Assembly: GCF_001186365.1 (NCBI RefSeq)
Contig: NZ_LDTZ01000023.1
Coordinates: 1-64,000 of the forward strand
Length of the DNA: 64,000 nucleotides
Direction: 5' to 3'
Source of the DNA: Gordonia jacobaea
GTDB lineage: Bacteria; Actinomycetota; Actinomycetes; Mycobacteriales; Mycobacteriaceae
Positions 55,179 to 64,000 of the stretch are shown in pieces (positions within the stretch are counted from its first letter, which is position 1; each line of letters begins with the position of its first letter). A program made the translations under genes and the position numbers. The notes below the pieces were generated by a model that made no database searches, had not been told where the DNA came from, and was given only the letters and a program-made list of their open reading frames with translations.

Positions 55179-57395
55179 ATGTCGGACCAGACCCCTGCCG
55201 TTGACTCCACCGCCCGCACGAATGTGGAGGGCCTTCAGGTCGCCACCGTCCTCTACGACTTCATCAACAACGAGGCGCTTCCGGGCACCGGTGTCGACAA
55301 GGACACCTTCTGGAAGGGCGCCGCCGCCGTCATCAACGATCTCGCGCCTCGCAACCGTGAGCTGCTCGCAGTGCGTGACGACCTCCAGAGCAAGATCGAC
55401 GCGTGGCACCGCGACCACAAGGGCGTCGACTTCTCCGATCCCGCGGTGTTCGGCGAGTACAAACAGTTCCTCACCGACATCGGCTACCTCGCCGAGGTGC
55501 CCGAAGACTTCCAGATCGGCACCACCAACGTCGACCGCGAGATCTCCGACACCGCCGGACCTCAGCTCGTCGTGCCGATCCTGAACGCGCGATTCGCACT
55601 CAACGCGTCGAACGCGCGCTGGGGCTCCCTCTACGACGCCCTCTACGGCACCGACGTCATCAGCGACGAGGGCGGCGCCGAGAAGGGCAAGGGCTACAAC
55701 AAGGTTCGCGGCGACAAGGTCATCGCGTACGCAAAGGGCTTCCTAGACAAGGCTGTTCCGCTCGAGCAGTGCAGCTACACCGACGTCACCAAGATCGCCG
55801 TCGTCGACGGTGCGGTGCAGGTGACGCTCGCCGACGGCACGACGTCGACCCTGGCCGACCCCTCCGCGTTCGCGGGCTACACCGGCGATGCCGCCTCCCC
55901 CGCTTCGGTCCTGTTGCGCCACAACGGCTTGTACCTCGACATCGAGATCGACCCGACGTCGCCGATCGGGCAGACCGATCCGGCAGGCATCAAGGATGTC
56001 GTGATGGAGTCGGCGATCACCACGATCATGGACTTCGAGGACTCGGTCGCCGCGGTCGACGCCGACGACAAGGTGCTCGGCTACCGCAACTGGCTCGGAC
56101 TCAACAAGGGCGACCTGTCCGAAGAGGTCAGCAAGGGCGGCAAGACGTTCACCCGCGTGCTCAACCCCAACCGGACCTACACCGCACCCGACGGCACGAG
56201 CTTCGACCTGCACGGTCGTTCGCTGCTGTTCGTGCGCAACGTCGGTCACCTCATGACCAACCCCGCCGTTCTCGACGCCGAGGGCAACGAGGTTCCCGAG
56301 GGCATCCTCGACGCTCTGGTCACCTCGCTCGCGGGCATCCACGGATTGAGCGACGACGGCCTGCAGAACTCGCGCACGGGATCGATCTACATCGTCAAGC
56401 CCAAGATGCACGGACCCGTCGAGGCCGCATTCACCGTCGAGCTGTTCGGCCGTGTGGAGAAGGTCCTCGGCCTGCCGGAGAACACCCTCAAGGTGGGCAT
56501 CATGGACGAGGAGCGACGCACCTCGGTGAACCTCAAGGCGTCGATCAAGGCAGCAGAAGACCGAGTGGTGTTCATCAACACCGGCTTCCTCGACCGCACC
56601 GGCGACGAGATCCACACCTCCATGGAGGCGGGTGCGATGATCCGCAAGGGCGAGATGAAGAAGGCCAAGTGGATGGTCACCTACGAGGACTCCAACGTCG
56701 ATACCGGCCTGCACGCCGGACTTCAGCACAAGGCGCAGATCGGTAAGGGCATGTGGGCCATGACCGATCTGATGGCCGACATGGTCGAGCAGAAGATCGC
56801 ACAGCCCGAGGCAGGCGCGAGCACCGCATGGGTGCCCTCGCCCACCGGCGCAACGCTGCACGCGATGCACTACCACCTTGTCGATGTGTTCGAGCGCCAG
56901 GACGAGATCGCCAAGCGCGACCCGGCATCGGTCGATGACATCCTGACCATTCCGCTCGCACCGAAGACCGACTGGTCCGACGCGGAGAAGAAGGAAGAGC
57001 TCGACAACAACTGCCAGTCGATCCTCGGTTACGTGGTGCGCTGGATCGACCATGGCGTCGGCTGTTCCAAGGTTCCCGACATCCACGACGTCGCGCTCAT
57101 GGAGGACCGCGCAACGCTGCGCATCTCCAGCCAGCTCCTCGCCAACTGGATTCATCACGGGATCGTCACCGCCGACGACGTCGTCGCTGCGCTCGAGCGG
57201 ATGGCCCCGGTGGTCGACCGACAGAACGCAGACGATCTGACCTACTCGCCGATGGCTCCGGATTTCGACACGAATATCGCATTCCAGGCCGCCAAGGAAC
57301 TTATCCTCGAGGGGGCGAAGCAGCCGAGCGGCTACACCGAGCCGATCCTGCATCGCAAGCGCCGCGAGTACAAGGCTGCCGCGGCCAAGGCGTGA
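55179..57395 (+). CDS. glcB: Malate synthase G
   Basis: 738 residues, full length for the G form. '[22 protein letters not shown]', '[17 protein letters not shown]' and '[20 protein letters not shown]' line the glyoxylate/Mg site (Arg of 'EERRT', Glu/Asp nearby). '[15 protein letters not shown]' is the acetyl-CoA side. It condenses glyoxylate and acetyl-CoA to malate, giving growth on fatty acids and acetate. ATG 55179 after AGAAGGAAGG. It carries its own 142-base upstream gap. Confidence 0.97.
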   Translation: MSDQTPAVDSTARTNVEGLQVATVLYDFINNEALPGTGVDKDTFWKGAAAVINDLAPRNRELLAVRDDLQSKIDAWHRDHKGVDFSDPAVFGEYKQFLTDIGYLAEVPEDFQIGTTNVDREISDTAGPQLVVPILNARFALNASNARWGSLYDALYGTDVISDEGGAEKGKGYNKVRGDKVIAYAKGFLDKAVPLEQCSYTDVTKIAVVDGAVQVTLADGTTSTLADPSAFAGYTGDAASPASVLLRHNGLYLDIEIDPTSPIGQTDPAGIKDVVMESAITTIMDFEDSVAAVDADDKVLGYRNWLGLNKGDLSEEVSKGGKTFTRVLNPNRTYTAPDGTSFDLHGRSLLFVRNVGHLMTNPAVLDAEGNEVPEGILDALVTSLAGIHGLSDDGLQNSRTGSIYIVKPKMHGPVEAAFTVELFGRVEKVLGLPENTLKVGIMDEERRTSVNLKASIKAAEDRVVFINTGFLDRTGDEIHTSMEAGAMIRKGEMKKAKWMVTYEDSNVDTGLHAGLQHKAQIGKGMWAMTDLMADMVEQKIAQPEAGASTAWVPSPTGATLHAMHYHLVDVFERQDEIAKRDPASVDDILTIPLAPKTDWSDAEKKEELDNNCQSILGYVVRWIDHGVGCSKVPDIHDVALMEDRATLRISSQLLANWIHHGIVTADDVVAALERMAPVVDRQNADDLTYSPMAPDFDTNIAFQAAKELILEGAKQPSGYTEPILHRKRREYKAAAAKA

Positions 57396-57462
57396 GCACG
57401 CGTGAGGTCCCGGACGGGCGCCCTGTCCGTCCGGGACCTCGCACGCGATAACGGAGGCGGTA

Positions 57463-58662
57463 GTGGCGCATCATCGGGTGACCGGTGGCGGAAATGGAAT
57501 CAGACAGCGGGGGGTCAGCCGCGGGCTGGTGTTCGTGTTACTCGCTCTCGTGCTGATCGCCGCCGTGATCGTGGCATGGCAGCAACTCGGCGACCATCTG
57601 GACAAGCAGGCTGATTCTGCCGCCGCCTCATGCATCGAGGGGCCTGCGACCGTCGACGTCGTGGCCGACGCCGACGTTGCTCCGGCACTGATTGCGATCG
57701 CCCGCGAGTTCGGTGCGAGCAAACCCGTCGTTCGCGACCACTGCATCACCGTCGCCGTGCGTGCGGGCGACGCGAAGACCACCCTGGACGGGCTGGCAGG
57801 AAACTGGGACGCCGCGTCGATGGGAGCGTATCCCGCCGCGTGGATTCCGCAGTCGTCGGTGTGGGCTGCCGAGTTGGCGCAGGCGAAGCCGTCGGCACTC
57901 GAGGGAACACCGACATCGTTGGTGACCTCGCCTGTCGTGCTCGCGACGTCTGCTGAGCTGGGCAGCAAGATCGACGGCAAGATCGATTGGGGCCAGGTCC
58001 CCACGCTGCAGCAACGTGACGGCAGCCTCCGCGACTTCGACATGACCGGCTGGGGTTCGCTGCGCATGGCGATGCCGCTCGGCGCGCAGTCCGATGCCTC
58101 CTCGCTTGCCGCGCAGGCGGTAGCCATGCGTGTCATGCGTACCACCGGACCGCTCACCAACGACGACGCCTCATCTGACCGCGTCGCGTCGAGCGTCGGC
58201 GCAATGCTCGACGGCGCGCCGCAATCACCCGACGGCAGCCCTGTCGGCGCGGCGACGGTCATGCGCGACGCGACCGACGCGAAAACCTCGCCCATCCACG
58301 CTGTTCCGATCACCGAGCAGCAGCTCTACAAACTCACCCGCGAGGATTCGACGGCCCGTCTCGCCGAGATCGTGCCGAGCGGCCCGACACCGTTTGCCGA
58401 CTTCCCGATCGTCCGGCTCGCCGGTGATCAGGTCTCGCCCGTGGCGAGCGCCGCGATCGCCGACTTCTTCCGCTTCGCCCAGGACCAGAAGCACCTGTCA
58501 TTACTGACATCGCAGGGATTCCGCGGCAACGCACCGCTACCGCCCGCGACGAAAACCGTCGGATTTCCGATCACCAAGGAGCCGATGCCGCAGCCCGAAA
58601 ACTCGGCCATCGTGACGATCAACAAACTCGTCTACGGACGCGACTTCGGCCCCTCCTCCTGA
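57463..58662 (+). CDS. Membrane-anchored substrate-binding-like protein
   Basis: 399 residues. One N-terminal transmembrane helix (about 21-39) after a basic segment leaves the rest outside. 'VDVVADADVAPALIAIAREF', 'NWDAASMGAYPAAWIPQSSVWAAEL' and 'VVLATSAELGSKI' resemble the extracellular solute-binding part of Rv1836c. The M. tuberculosis protein continues into a von Willebrand A domain, which is absent here; this frame stops at a normal TGA and the converging gcvP gene ends 10 bases later. GTG start with GGAGGCGG upstream. Ligand unknown. Confidence 0.8.
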   Translation: MAHHRVTGGGNGIRQRGVSRGLVFVLLALVLIAAVIVAWQQLGDHLDKQADSAAASCIEGPATVDVVADADVAPALIAIAREFGASKPVVRDHCITVAVRAGDAKTTLDGLAGNWDAASMGAYPAAWIPQSSVWAAELAQAKPSALEGTPTSLVTSPVVLATSAELGSKIDGKIDWGQVPTLQQRDGSLRDFDMTGWGSLRMAMPLGAQSDASSLAAQAVAMRVMRTTGPLTNDDASSDRVASSVGAMLDGAPQSPDGSPVGAATVMRDATDAKTSPIHAVPITEQQLYKLTREDSTARLAEIVPSGPTPFADFPIVRLAGDQVSPVASAAIADFFRFAQDQKHLSLLTSQGFRGNAPLPPATKTVGFPITKEPMPQPENSAIVTINKLVYGRDFGPSS

Positions 58663-58672
58663 ACCGGGACGC

Positions 58673-61567
58673 TCAGTCCGCGAACGCCTCGATCGGCGGG
58701 CACGAGCAGACGAGGTTGCGGTCTCCGTAGGTGCCGTCGATACGACGCACCGCCGGGAAGACCTTGGCCCGCGCACCTGCGGACGGCAATCCCTGGGGAT
58801 AGACCGCTTCTTCACGCGAGTAGGCGTGATCCCATTCGGCGACAAGGCATTCCGCGGTGTGCGGTGCTCCGCGCAGCGGGTTGTCGTCGACGGTCCAGGT
58901 GCCGTCACCCACCTTGTCGATCTCGGCACGAATGGCGATCATCGCGTCGCAGAAGGCGTCGATCTCGTCGAGATTCTCGCTCTCGGTCGGCTCGACCATC
59001 AGGGTTCCCGCCACCGGGAAGCTCATCGTAGGCGCGTGGAAACCGTAATCGGCCAACCGCTTTGCGACATCGTCGACGGTCACTCCGGTTTCCTTCGTCA
59101 GCCCGCGAAGATCCAGGATGCACTCGTGCGCGACCCATCCACCGTCGCCGGTGTAGAGCACCGGGTAGTGATCGCCGAGGCGTCGTGCGATGTAGTTGGC
59201 CGACGCGATCGCGGTCAGGGTGGCGCGACGCAGCCCGTCGGCACCCATCATGGCGATATACGCGTAGGTGATCGGCAGGATTGACGCCGAGCCGTACGGC
59301 GCCGCCGAAATCGTTGCCGCGCCGGGCAGTTCGTCGGCGAGCGGATGTCCGGGCAGGAACGGTGCCAGGTGTGAGCGCACCGCGATCGGCCCGACGCCGG
59401 GACCACCACCGCCGTGCGGAATGCAGAAGGTCTTGTGCAGATTCAGGTGACTGACATCGCCGCCGAACCGGCCGGGGCGCGCAACGCCGACCAGCGCGTT
59501 GAGGTTTGCGCCGTCGATGTAGACCTGACCGCCGGCATCGTGGACCGCTGCGCAGATGTCGCGGATGTCGTGCTCGAACACACCGTGCGTCGACGGGTAG
59601 GTGATCATGATCGCGGCCAGCGACTTGCCATGTGCGTCGATCTTGGCGCGCAGGTCATCGACGTCGACATCACCGTTCTCGCGGCACGCGACGACCACGA
59701 CGCGCATGCCCGCCATGACCGCGGACGCGGCGTTGGTGCCGTGCGCGCTCGACGGGATCAAGCAGATGTCACGAGCGGCGTCGTCCCGGCTGAGGTGATA
59801 CTGGCGGATCGCGAGCAGACCGGCGAACTCACCCTGCGAGCCCGCGTTCGGCTGAAGGCTGACCCTGTCATATCCGGTGATCGTCACCAGCCACTGCTCG
59901 AGGTCGGCGATCAATTCGCGAATGCCCGCGCCGTCGCTGTCCGGCGCGAACGGGTGCAGCCGGGTGAATTCGGGCCAGGTGATGGGCTCCATCTCGGTGG
60001 TGGCATTGAGCTTCATGGTGCACGACCCGAGTGGAATCATGCTGCGGTCGAGCGCGATGTCTTTGTCCGACAGGGCGCGAAGGTAACGCAACATCGACGT
60101 CTCGGTGCGGAACCGGTTGAATGCCGGATGAGTGAGGAACTCGCTCGTCCGCGTCTCGACCGACTGCGCGAAGCTGCGCGGCGTCACGCCTGCCACCTCG
60201 AACACCTCGAGGACCCGGTCGATGTCTGCGGCCGAGGTGGTCTCGTCGCACGCGACGGACACCGTGTCGGCATCGACCCTGCGCAGGTTGATTCCCGCGC
60301 GGTGAGCATCGGCGACGATCGCGTCAGCGCGGCCATCCACGCGGACCTGCACCGTGTCGAAGAAGTTCGCGTGCTCGACGCTGAATCCGGCAGCGGTCAG
60401 ACTGTCGGCGAGCGTCACGGCATGTGCGTGTACCCGACGCGCGATGGCGCGCAGGCCATCTGGCCCGTGGTAGGCGGCATACATCGCGGCCACGATCGCC
60501 AGCAGCACCTGTGCGGTGCAGATGTTGCTTGTCGCCTTCTCGCGTCGGATGTGCTGCTCTCGTGTCTGCAGCGCCAACCGGTAGGCGAGGTTGTCGTCGG
60601 CGTCCTTGGACACACCGACGAGTCGCCCGGGCAGTTGACGAGAGTGCTTGGCGCGCACCGACAAGTAGCCTGCATGCGGTCCGCCGAAGCCCATCGGCAC
60701 GCCGAAACGCTGGGTGGTACCGAAGCACACATCAGCACCCTGCTCGCCGGGCGGCGTGATGAGGGTCAGCGCGAGGAGATCGGCCCCGACCGTGACCAGC
60801 GCACCGGCCTCGTGCGCGGCGTCGACGATGGGCGCGACGTCGAGGATTCGACCCGACGCTCCCGGCGTCTGCAGGATGACACCGAAATAGTCGCCGTCTG
60901 GCAGCCCACACCCCGGCAGCCCCGGATTCAGCGTCGCCTCGACAACCTCGATACCGAGCGGCAGTGCGCGAGTGTCGATGACGGCCCTGGTCTGCGGGAA
61001 GAGATCGGAGTCGACGACGAGCCGATTCGACTTCGACTTTCCGGCACGCCGCATGAGCGTCATGGCTTCGGCGGCGGCGGTGGCCTCGTCGAGCATCGAC
61101 GCGTTCGCCACCTCCATGGCCGTGAGGTCGGAGACCATCGTCTGGAAGTTCAGCAGTGCCTCGAGCCTGCCCTGGCTGATTTCCGGCTGGTAGGGCGTGT
61201 ACGCGGTGTACCAGGCCGGATTCTCGACGACGTTGCGCAGGATGACGCCGGGAGTGATCGTGTCGTAGTAGCCGAGACCGATCATCGACCGGTTCACGGT
61301 GTTCTTCGATGCCAGCGCCGACAGACGCTCGAGCGCCTCCTGCTCGGTCAGTGGGGCGTCGAGTGCCGACAGCCCGTTGTCCGACGGATCGTCGAGGATC
61401 AGTGAGGGCACGACCTGCTGAGCGAGGTCGTCGAGTGACTCGACGCCGAGGAGCGCGAGGATTCTGGCGGTCTCGTCTGCGTCCGGCCCGACGTGGCGGT
61501 CGACGAAGGCGGCGGATGTGAACTCGGAGCCGCGGATCTCGGGGGTCGAGGCATCGACGGATGTCAT
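58673..61567 (-). CDS. gcvP: Glycine dehydrogenase (decarboxylating), P protein
   Basis: 964 residues, the fused alpha2-type P protein. '[13 protein letters not shown]' class opening (here '[15 protein letters not shown]'), '[18 protein letters not shown]', and the PLP lysine in '[21 protein letters not shown]'. It decarboxylates glycine and passes aminomethyl to GcvH. No gcvT or gcvH lies next to it. The ATG at 61567 is preceded by a G-rich leader that is the expression platform of a glycine riboswitch. Counterpart of Rv1832. Confidence 0.97.
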   Translation of the reverse strand: MTSVDASTPEIRGSEFTSAAFVDRHVGPDADETARILALLGVESLDDLAQQVVPSLILDDPSDNGLSALDAPLTEQEALERLSALASKNTVNRSMIGLGYYDTITPGVILRNVVENPAWYTAYTPYQPEISQGRLEALLNFQTMVSDLTAMEVANASMLDEATAAAEAMTLMRRAGKSKSNRLVVDSDLFPQTRAVIDTRALPLGIEVVEATLNPGLPGCGLPDGDYFGVILQTPGASGRILDVAPIVDAAHEAGALVTVGADLLALTLITPPGEQGADVCFGTTQRFGVPMGFGGPHAGYLSVRAKHSRQLPGRLVGVSKDADDNLAYRLALQTREQHIRREKATSNICTAQVLLAIVAAMYAAYHGPDGLRAIARRVHAHAVTLADSLTAAGFSVEHANFFDTVQVRVDGRADAIVADAHRAGINLRRVDADTVSVACDETTSAADIDRVLEVFEVAGVTPRSFAQSVETRTSEFLTHPAFNRFRTETSMLRYLRALSDKDIALDRSMIPLGSCTMKLNATTEMEPITWPEFTRLHPFAPDSDGAGIRELIADLEQWLVTITGYDRVSLQPNAGSQGEFAGLLAIRQYHLSRDDAARDICLIPSSAHGTNAASAVMAGMRVVVVACRENGDVDVDDLRAKIDAHGKSLAAIMITYPSTHGVFEHDIRDICAAVHDAGGQVYIDGANLNALVGVARPGRFGGDVSHLNLHKTFCIPHGGGGPGVGPIAVRSHLAPFLPGHPLADELPGAATISAAPYGSASILPITYAYIAMMGADGLRRATLTAIASANYIARRLGDHYPVLYTGDGGWVAHECILDLRGLTKETGVTVDDVAKRLADYGFHAPTMSFPVAGTLMVEPTESENLDEIDAFCDAMIAIRAEIDKVGDGTWTVDDNPLRGAPHTAECLVAEWDHAYSREEAVYPQGLPSAGARAKVFPAVRRIDGTYGDRNLVCSCPPIEAFAD

Positions 61568-61611
61568 GGGGGTGGAACCTCTCGCGCGCACCGGTCGTAC
61601 CGGCGGGTCGG

Positions 61612-61820
61612 CCCTCCCCCTCTGTCATGCCGCGGGGCGGCGCCTGAGAGATTCAGTCATCGTGTCGGCGATGACACGAAAACCTTTCACCGTGGGCGGG
61701 TAACGGCTTGGCCGTCACCACTTTCCAGAGACGCCGTCGACAGTACGGTCCGGGTGCCTGAGAGTTTGACGAGGAGGTGTTGCTCCTTCGGCGGCCATTC
61801 GAGATGACGCTCTCCCGTAC
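61612..61820 (-). promoter_or_regulatory. Tandem glycine riboswitch
   Basis: On the minus strand, aptamer 1 runs from GGGAGAG (61811-61817) through GGAGCAAC, AAACTCTCAGG and GGACCG to TCTCTGGAAAG. Aptamer 2 ends with AATCTCTCAGGCGCC and GACAGAGGGGG. The tandem order, the two CTCTCAGG elements and the position in front of gcvP are all diagnostic. It activates glycine-cleavage genes when glycine is high. Confidence 0.92.
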
Positions 61821-61853
61821 TGCAGCGACGCGTTGTTCAGTCTACCCGTACGC

Positions 61854-62534
61854 TCATCCGGTTCGGCGGGTGCGGTTCTTCCGACGCGCTGCGAGTTCGT
61901 CCTCGGGGGCCGACTCGGTGACTCCACCGTCGGCTCGCTCGCCGGGGAAATCGGCGATAGCACCGGTGAGCTCGCGCATGGCACCGTTCACCGCGATACC
62001 GAACACTCCCTGTCCGCCCTGAAGGAGGTCGACGACCTCCTCGGCCGACGTGCACTCATAGACGGTGGTGCCGTCGGAGAACAACGTGATCCCGGCGAGG
62101 TCCTCGACGCCGCGCTGGCGCAGGTGATCGACGGCGACGCGAATGTTCTGCAGCGAGATCCCGGTGTCGAGCAGACGCTTGACGATCTTGAGGACCAGGA
62201 TGTCCTTGAAGGAGTACAAACGCTGACTACCCGAACCTGCCGCACCGCGGATGGACGGCACGACGAGTGATGTGCGTGCCCAGTAGTCGAGTTGTCGGTA
62301 GGTGATTCCTGCGATCTGGCATGCGCTCGGAACCCGGTAGCCGACGAGTTCGTCGGGGACGGTGTCATTGGGGAAGAGTCCCGGCGCGATGTCGTCGAGG
62401 CTGCCCTGCGTTGCCCGACGACGTGGGGTCGGGTCGTCCGCCGGATGCTCGGCTTCCACGCCGACGTTGCCGTCGGTCGTCGTCTCGCTGTCTGACGGCT
62501 GACCTTCGTCACCGTCGAACGGCACATCGCCCAC
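61854..62534 (-). CDS. resR: MerR-family regulator, ResR (Rv1830) type
   Basis: 226 residues. The MerR winged helix is internal: 'VGYRVPSACQIAGITYRQLDYWARTSLVVPSIRGAAGSGSQRLYSFKDILVLKIVKRLL'-type residues at about 60-120, given here in outline. An acidic N-terminal arm of about 50 residues precedes it. 'ECTSAEEVVDLLQGGQGVFGIAV' is the usual C-terminal part. The M. tuberculosis orthologue influences cell growth/division and antibiotic recovery. The GTG at 62534 sits six bases after GGGAG; earlier GTGs lack this. A 23-bp dyad lies 162 bases upstream. Confidence 0.85.
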   Translation of the reverse strand: MGDVPFDGDEGQPSDSETTTDGNVGVEAEHPADDPTPRRRATQGSLDDIAPGLFPNDTVPDELVGYRVPSACQIAGITYRQLDYWARTSLVVPSIRGAAGSGSQRLYSFKDILVLKIVKRLLDTGISLQNIRVAVDHLRQRGVEDLAGITLFSDGTTVYECTSAEEVVDLLQGGQGVFGIAVNGAMRELTGAIADFPGERADGGVTESAPEDELAARRKNRTRRTG

Positions 62535-62695
62535 TGCAGACTCCCTCGCCACGCTCGGATCGGACCGGTGCGGACCTGCAACCACGATACGCCGCCGAAC
62601 CCGATCTGCTCTCTCTCGTCGGGTGTGTCCCCGACGATCACGTGCGTGACGGTATGTCGCGGCCGTGCGTCGAATCAATGCGACGCGCCCTAAGA

Positions 62696-62718
62696 CTCAA
62701 CCTCAACTTGAGATTGAG
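62696..62718. promoter_or_regulatory. 23-bp dyad between the nuclease-family gene and resR
   Basis: CTCAACCTCAA and TTGAGATTGAG flank one C, with a single mismatch between arms. Its size suits a MerR-family dimer; autoregulation by ResR or regulation by FtsR are the simplest readings. Confidence 0.55.
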
Positions 62719-62769
62719 ATGAACGGTGATCTACGGGATACGCAACCGTGACGTGTCGCTGCGGGAGAG

Positions 62770-63270
62770 TCAGGCTCCGCCGCTGGCCTTGAAGTCGTCG
62801 GGCGAGACGTTGTCGAGAAATTCGCGGAACTTCTCCACCTCGTCCTCTTTCGCCTCGGGACCGTCTTCGGAGTCTTCGTCGGGGATCAGCAGCCCCGCCT
62901 CGGCGAGGACTTCCTCGTCGGCGATGATCGGCACCTCTGCGCGCATCGCGACCGCGATCGAATCCGACGGTCGGGCCGATACCCGCACATCGCCCGAGAA
63001 GACCATCTCGGCGTAGAAGGTGCCCTCTTGCATGTCGACGATGCGCACCTCGACGAGTGTCTGACCGAACTCTTCGATGAGATTCACGATGAGGTCATGG
63101 GTGAGCGGCCGCGGCGGCTCGATCCCTTTTTGGCGCAAGGCGATCGACGCCGCCTCGCTCTGCCCGATCCAGATGGGCAGGTAGCGCTCGCCGTCGACTT
63201 CGCGCAGCAGCAGAACCGGCTGACTCTGCGGCGGCTCGACCCGAATGCCCACCACACGCATCTCGCTCAT
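62770..63270 (-). CDS. Bifunctional-nuclease family (BFN/DUF151) protein
   Basis: 166 residues. 'MRVVGIRVEPPQSQPVLLLREVDGERYLPIWIGQSEAASIALRQKG' in outline is the family opening, and 'ARPSDSIAVAMRAEVPIIADEEVLAEAG' the end of the BFN domain. An acidic tail ('EDSEDGPEAKEDEVEKF') follows. Plant members have nuclease activity; bacterial function is unclear. Start at 63270 with GGAGG six bases upstream. It lies between two MerR regulators, as Rv1829 does. Confidence 0.92.
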   Translation of the reverse strand: MSEMRVVGIRVEPPQSQPVLLLREVDGERYLPIWIGQSEAASIALRQKGIEPPRPLTHDLIVNLIEEFGQTLVEVRIVDMQEGTFYAEMVFSGDVRVSARPSDSIAVAMRAEVPIIADEEVLAEAGLLIPDEDSEDGPEAKEDEVEKFREFLDNVSPDDFKASGGA

Positions 63271-63387
63271 CTCGCACCTCCCGCGCCGTCAATAATTGCC
63301 ATCGACGCTACACCGACTGGACCCGCTGCGGCGTCGTGGCGAGATTCACGGCTCCGGCGAGCCGTGCCGCTTTCGTCGAGAAGAACG

Positions 63388-64000
63388 TCAATCAAGGACG
63401 CCACGCACGGCCTGCTTGACCAGTTGCGTGTGCAGGGTCACCGACAACGCGGCGATTTCGCGAATGAGTTCTTCGGCGCGGTCGCGGGCGCCGGTGCCTT
63501 TGCCCTTCGCGATCGGGTTGGCAATCTGCGCGACGAGTCCGGCCTCACGATCCGCGGAGACCTTGAACGCGCGCAGATGCCTGGTTTCCACGCCGTAATT
63601 GGCGAGGGCCGCAGCGGCTTCGACGAGCCGTACCGCGTCCTCGTCGAAGAATCCCGCGGGCCCGGATGTCAGTAGACCGTTGCGCTGGAGTTCGGTCACG
63701 AACGCCGAATCGACTCCGGTTCGCTCGATGAGGGTCTCGCGGGAGACCCGACCACCACGCGCCGAGAAGTCGGTGGCCGGTGCGACGACGCTGCGCGCCG
63801 TCGACAACACCGGTGTGCCACCTGCGCCGAATCCCCCGTCGCCGTGGTCGATGGCGTCGAGTTGCTCTTTGATGACCTTGAGCGGCAGGTAGCGATCGCG
63901 CTGTGCCGTGAGCACGAAACGCAGGCGCTCACAGTCGGACTGACTGAATCGCCGGTAGCCCGACGGGGCGCGTTCTGGCGTGACAAGCCCTTCGGCTTCG
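63388..64000 (-). CDS. ftsR: MerR-family regulator FtsR (Rv1828 type), 5' part outside the window
   Basis: At least 203 residues; the start lies beyond base 64000. The frame continues upstream of an internal GTG (63915) with 'LVTPERAPSGYRRFSQSDCERLRFVL', the second half of a MerR winged helix, followed by 'YLPLKVIKEQLDAID'. The C-terminal domain ends 'LHTQLVKQAVRGVLD'. The corynebacterial orthologue FtsR activates ftsZ. No converging gene follows; a 117-base gap leads to the BFN gene. Confidence 0.88.
   Translation of the reverse strand, partial: EAEGLVTPERAPSGYRRFSQSDCERLRFVLTAQRDRYLPLKVIKEQLDAIDHGDGGFGAGGTPVLSTARSVVAPATDFSARGGRVSRETLIERTGVDSAFVTELQRNGLLTSGPAGFFDEDAVRLVEAAAALANYGVETRHLRAFKVSADREAGLVAQIANPIAKGKGTGARDRAEELIREIAALSVTLHTQLVKQAVRGVLD

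Noticed and set aside
59414-61405. 663-codon plus-strand frame opposite gcvP
   Set aside because: gcvP is clearly real on the other strand; this frame is an antisense shadow rich in Arg and Val.

Overview
The window looks like chromosomal DNA from a high-GC actinomycete of the Mycobacteriales (Corynebacteriales), most likely Gordonia or a close relative such as Williamsia. The evidence is gene content and gene order, not a database match. From about 36 kb to the right end the order follows a block I know from Mycobacterium tuberculosis (roughly Rv1854c down to Rv1828): ndh, ureDGFCBA, a PaaI-type thioesterase, blaI, an M56 (BlaR-like) peptidase, gnd1, guaB1, two CNNM/CorC membrane proteins, glcB, a membrane-anchored substrate-binding protein, gcvP, and the resR/Rv1830, Rv1829 and Rv1828/ftsR regulator cluster. 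furA-katG and recC-recB-recD are also in mycobacterial order.

Layout. 0-2.4 kb: a degenerate tRNA-Cys-like gene, a silent stretch, a coiled-coil protein and a GNAT enzyme. 2.4-5.2 kb: furA-katG, probably from a leaderless FurA-controlled transcript. 5.5-11.0 kb: one very long single-chain biotin-dependent acyl-CoA carboxylase. 11.1-16.3 kb: an FBP zinc-finger protein, then a uracil-catabolism (URC) operon (GTP cyclohydrolase II-like, DUF1688/Urc4, uracil phosphoribosyltransferase) and a BASS/ACR3-type transporter. 16.3-19.7 kb: short-chain dehydrogenase, DapB-like oxidoreductase, crotonase and deazaflavin-type enzymes around a KstR-like palindrome, suggesting steroid or fatty-acid catabolism. 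19.8-25.9 kb: a BadF-type kinase, a YGQ-rich membrane protein, htpG and a PIG-L deacetylase. 25.9-36.1 kb: recDBC, a thioesterase and a GNAT enzyme. 36.3-42.4 kb: ndh and urease. 42.5-46.0 kb: a DUF6986-type aldolase-like protein, thioesterase, blaI and the M56 peptidase, with an IdeR/DtxR-type iron box. 46.1-51.5 kb: gnd1 and guaB1, separated by an inserted PIG-L deacetylase, a tandem duplication carrying large hairpins, and an iron-boxed glycosyltransferase. 51.6-58.7 kb: CNNM pair, an unknown, glcB and the binding protein. 58.7-64 kb: gcvP behind a tandem glycine riboswitch, then resR, a bifunctional-nuclease-family gene and ftsR, which runs off the window.

The most unusual part is 48.1-48.8 kb. 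A unit of about 330 bp, holding the last codons of the PIG-L gene plus a 75-nt hairpin, is tandemly duplicated. The copies have diverged, yet the 11-bp hairpin core is unchanged apart from its unpaired centre base. Three other short-period tandem repeat arrays lie in intergenic or leader DNA (11.7, 35.3 and 44.9 kb). Several perfect or near-perfect dyads (11.89, 17.11, 44.28, 46.10 and 62.70 kb) sit where an operator or attenuator would be expected. The deacetylase at 47.57 kb appears to start with CTG overlapping the gnd1 stop codon.
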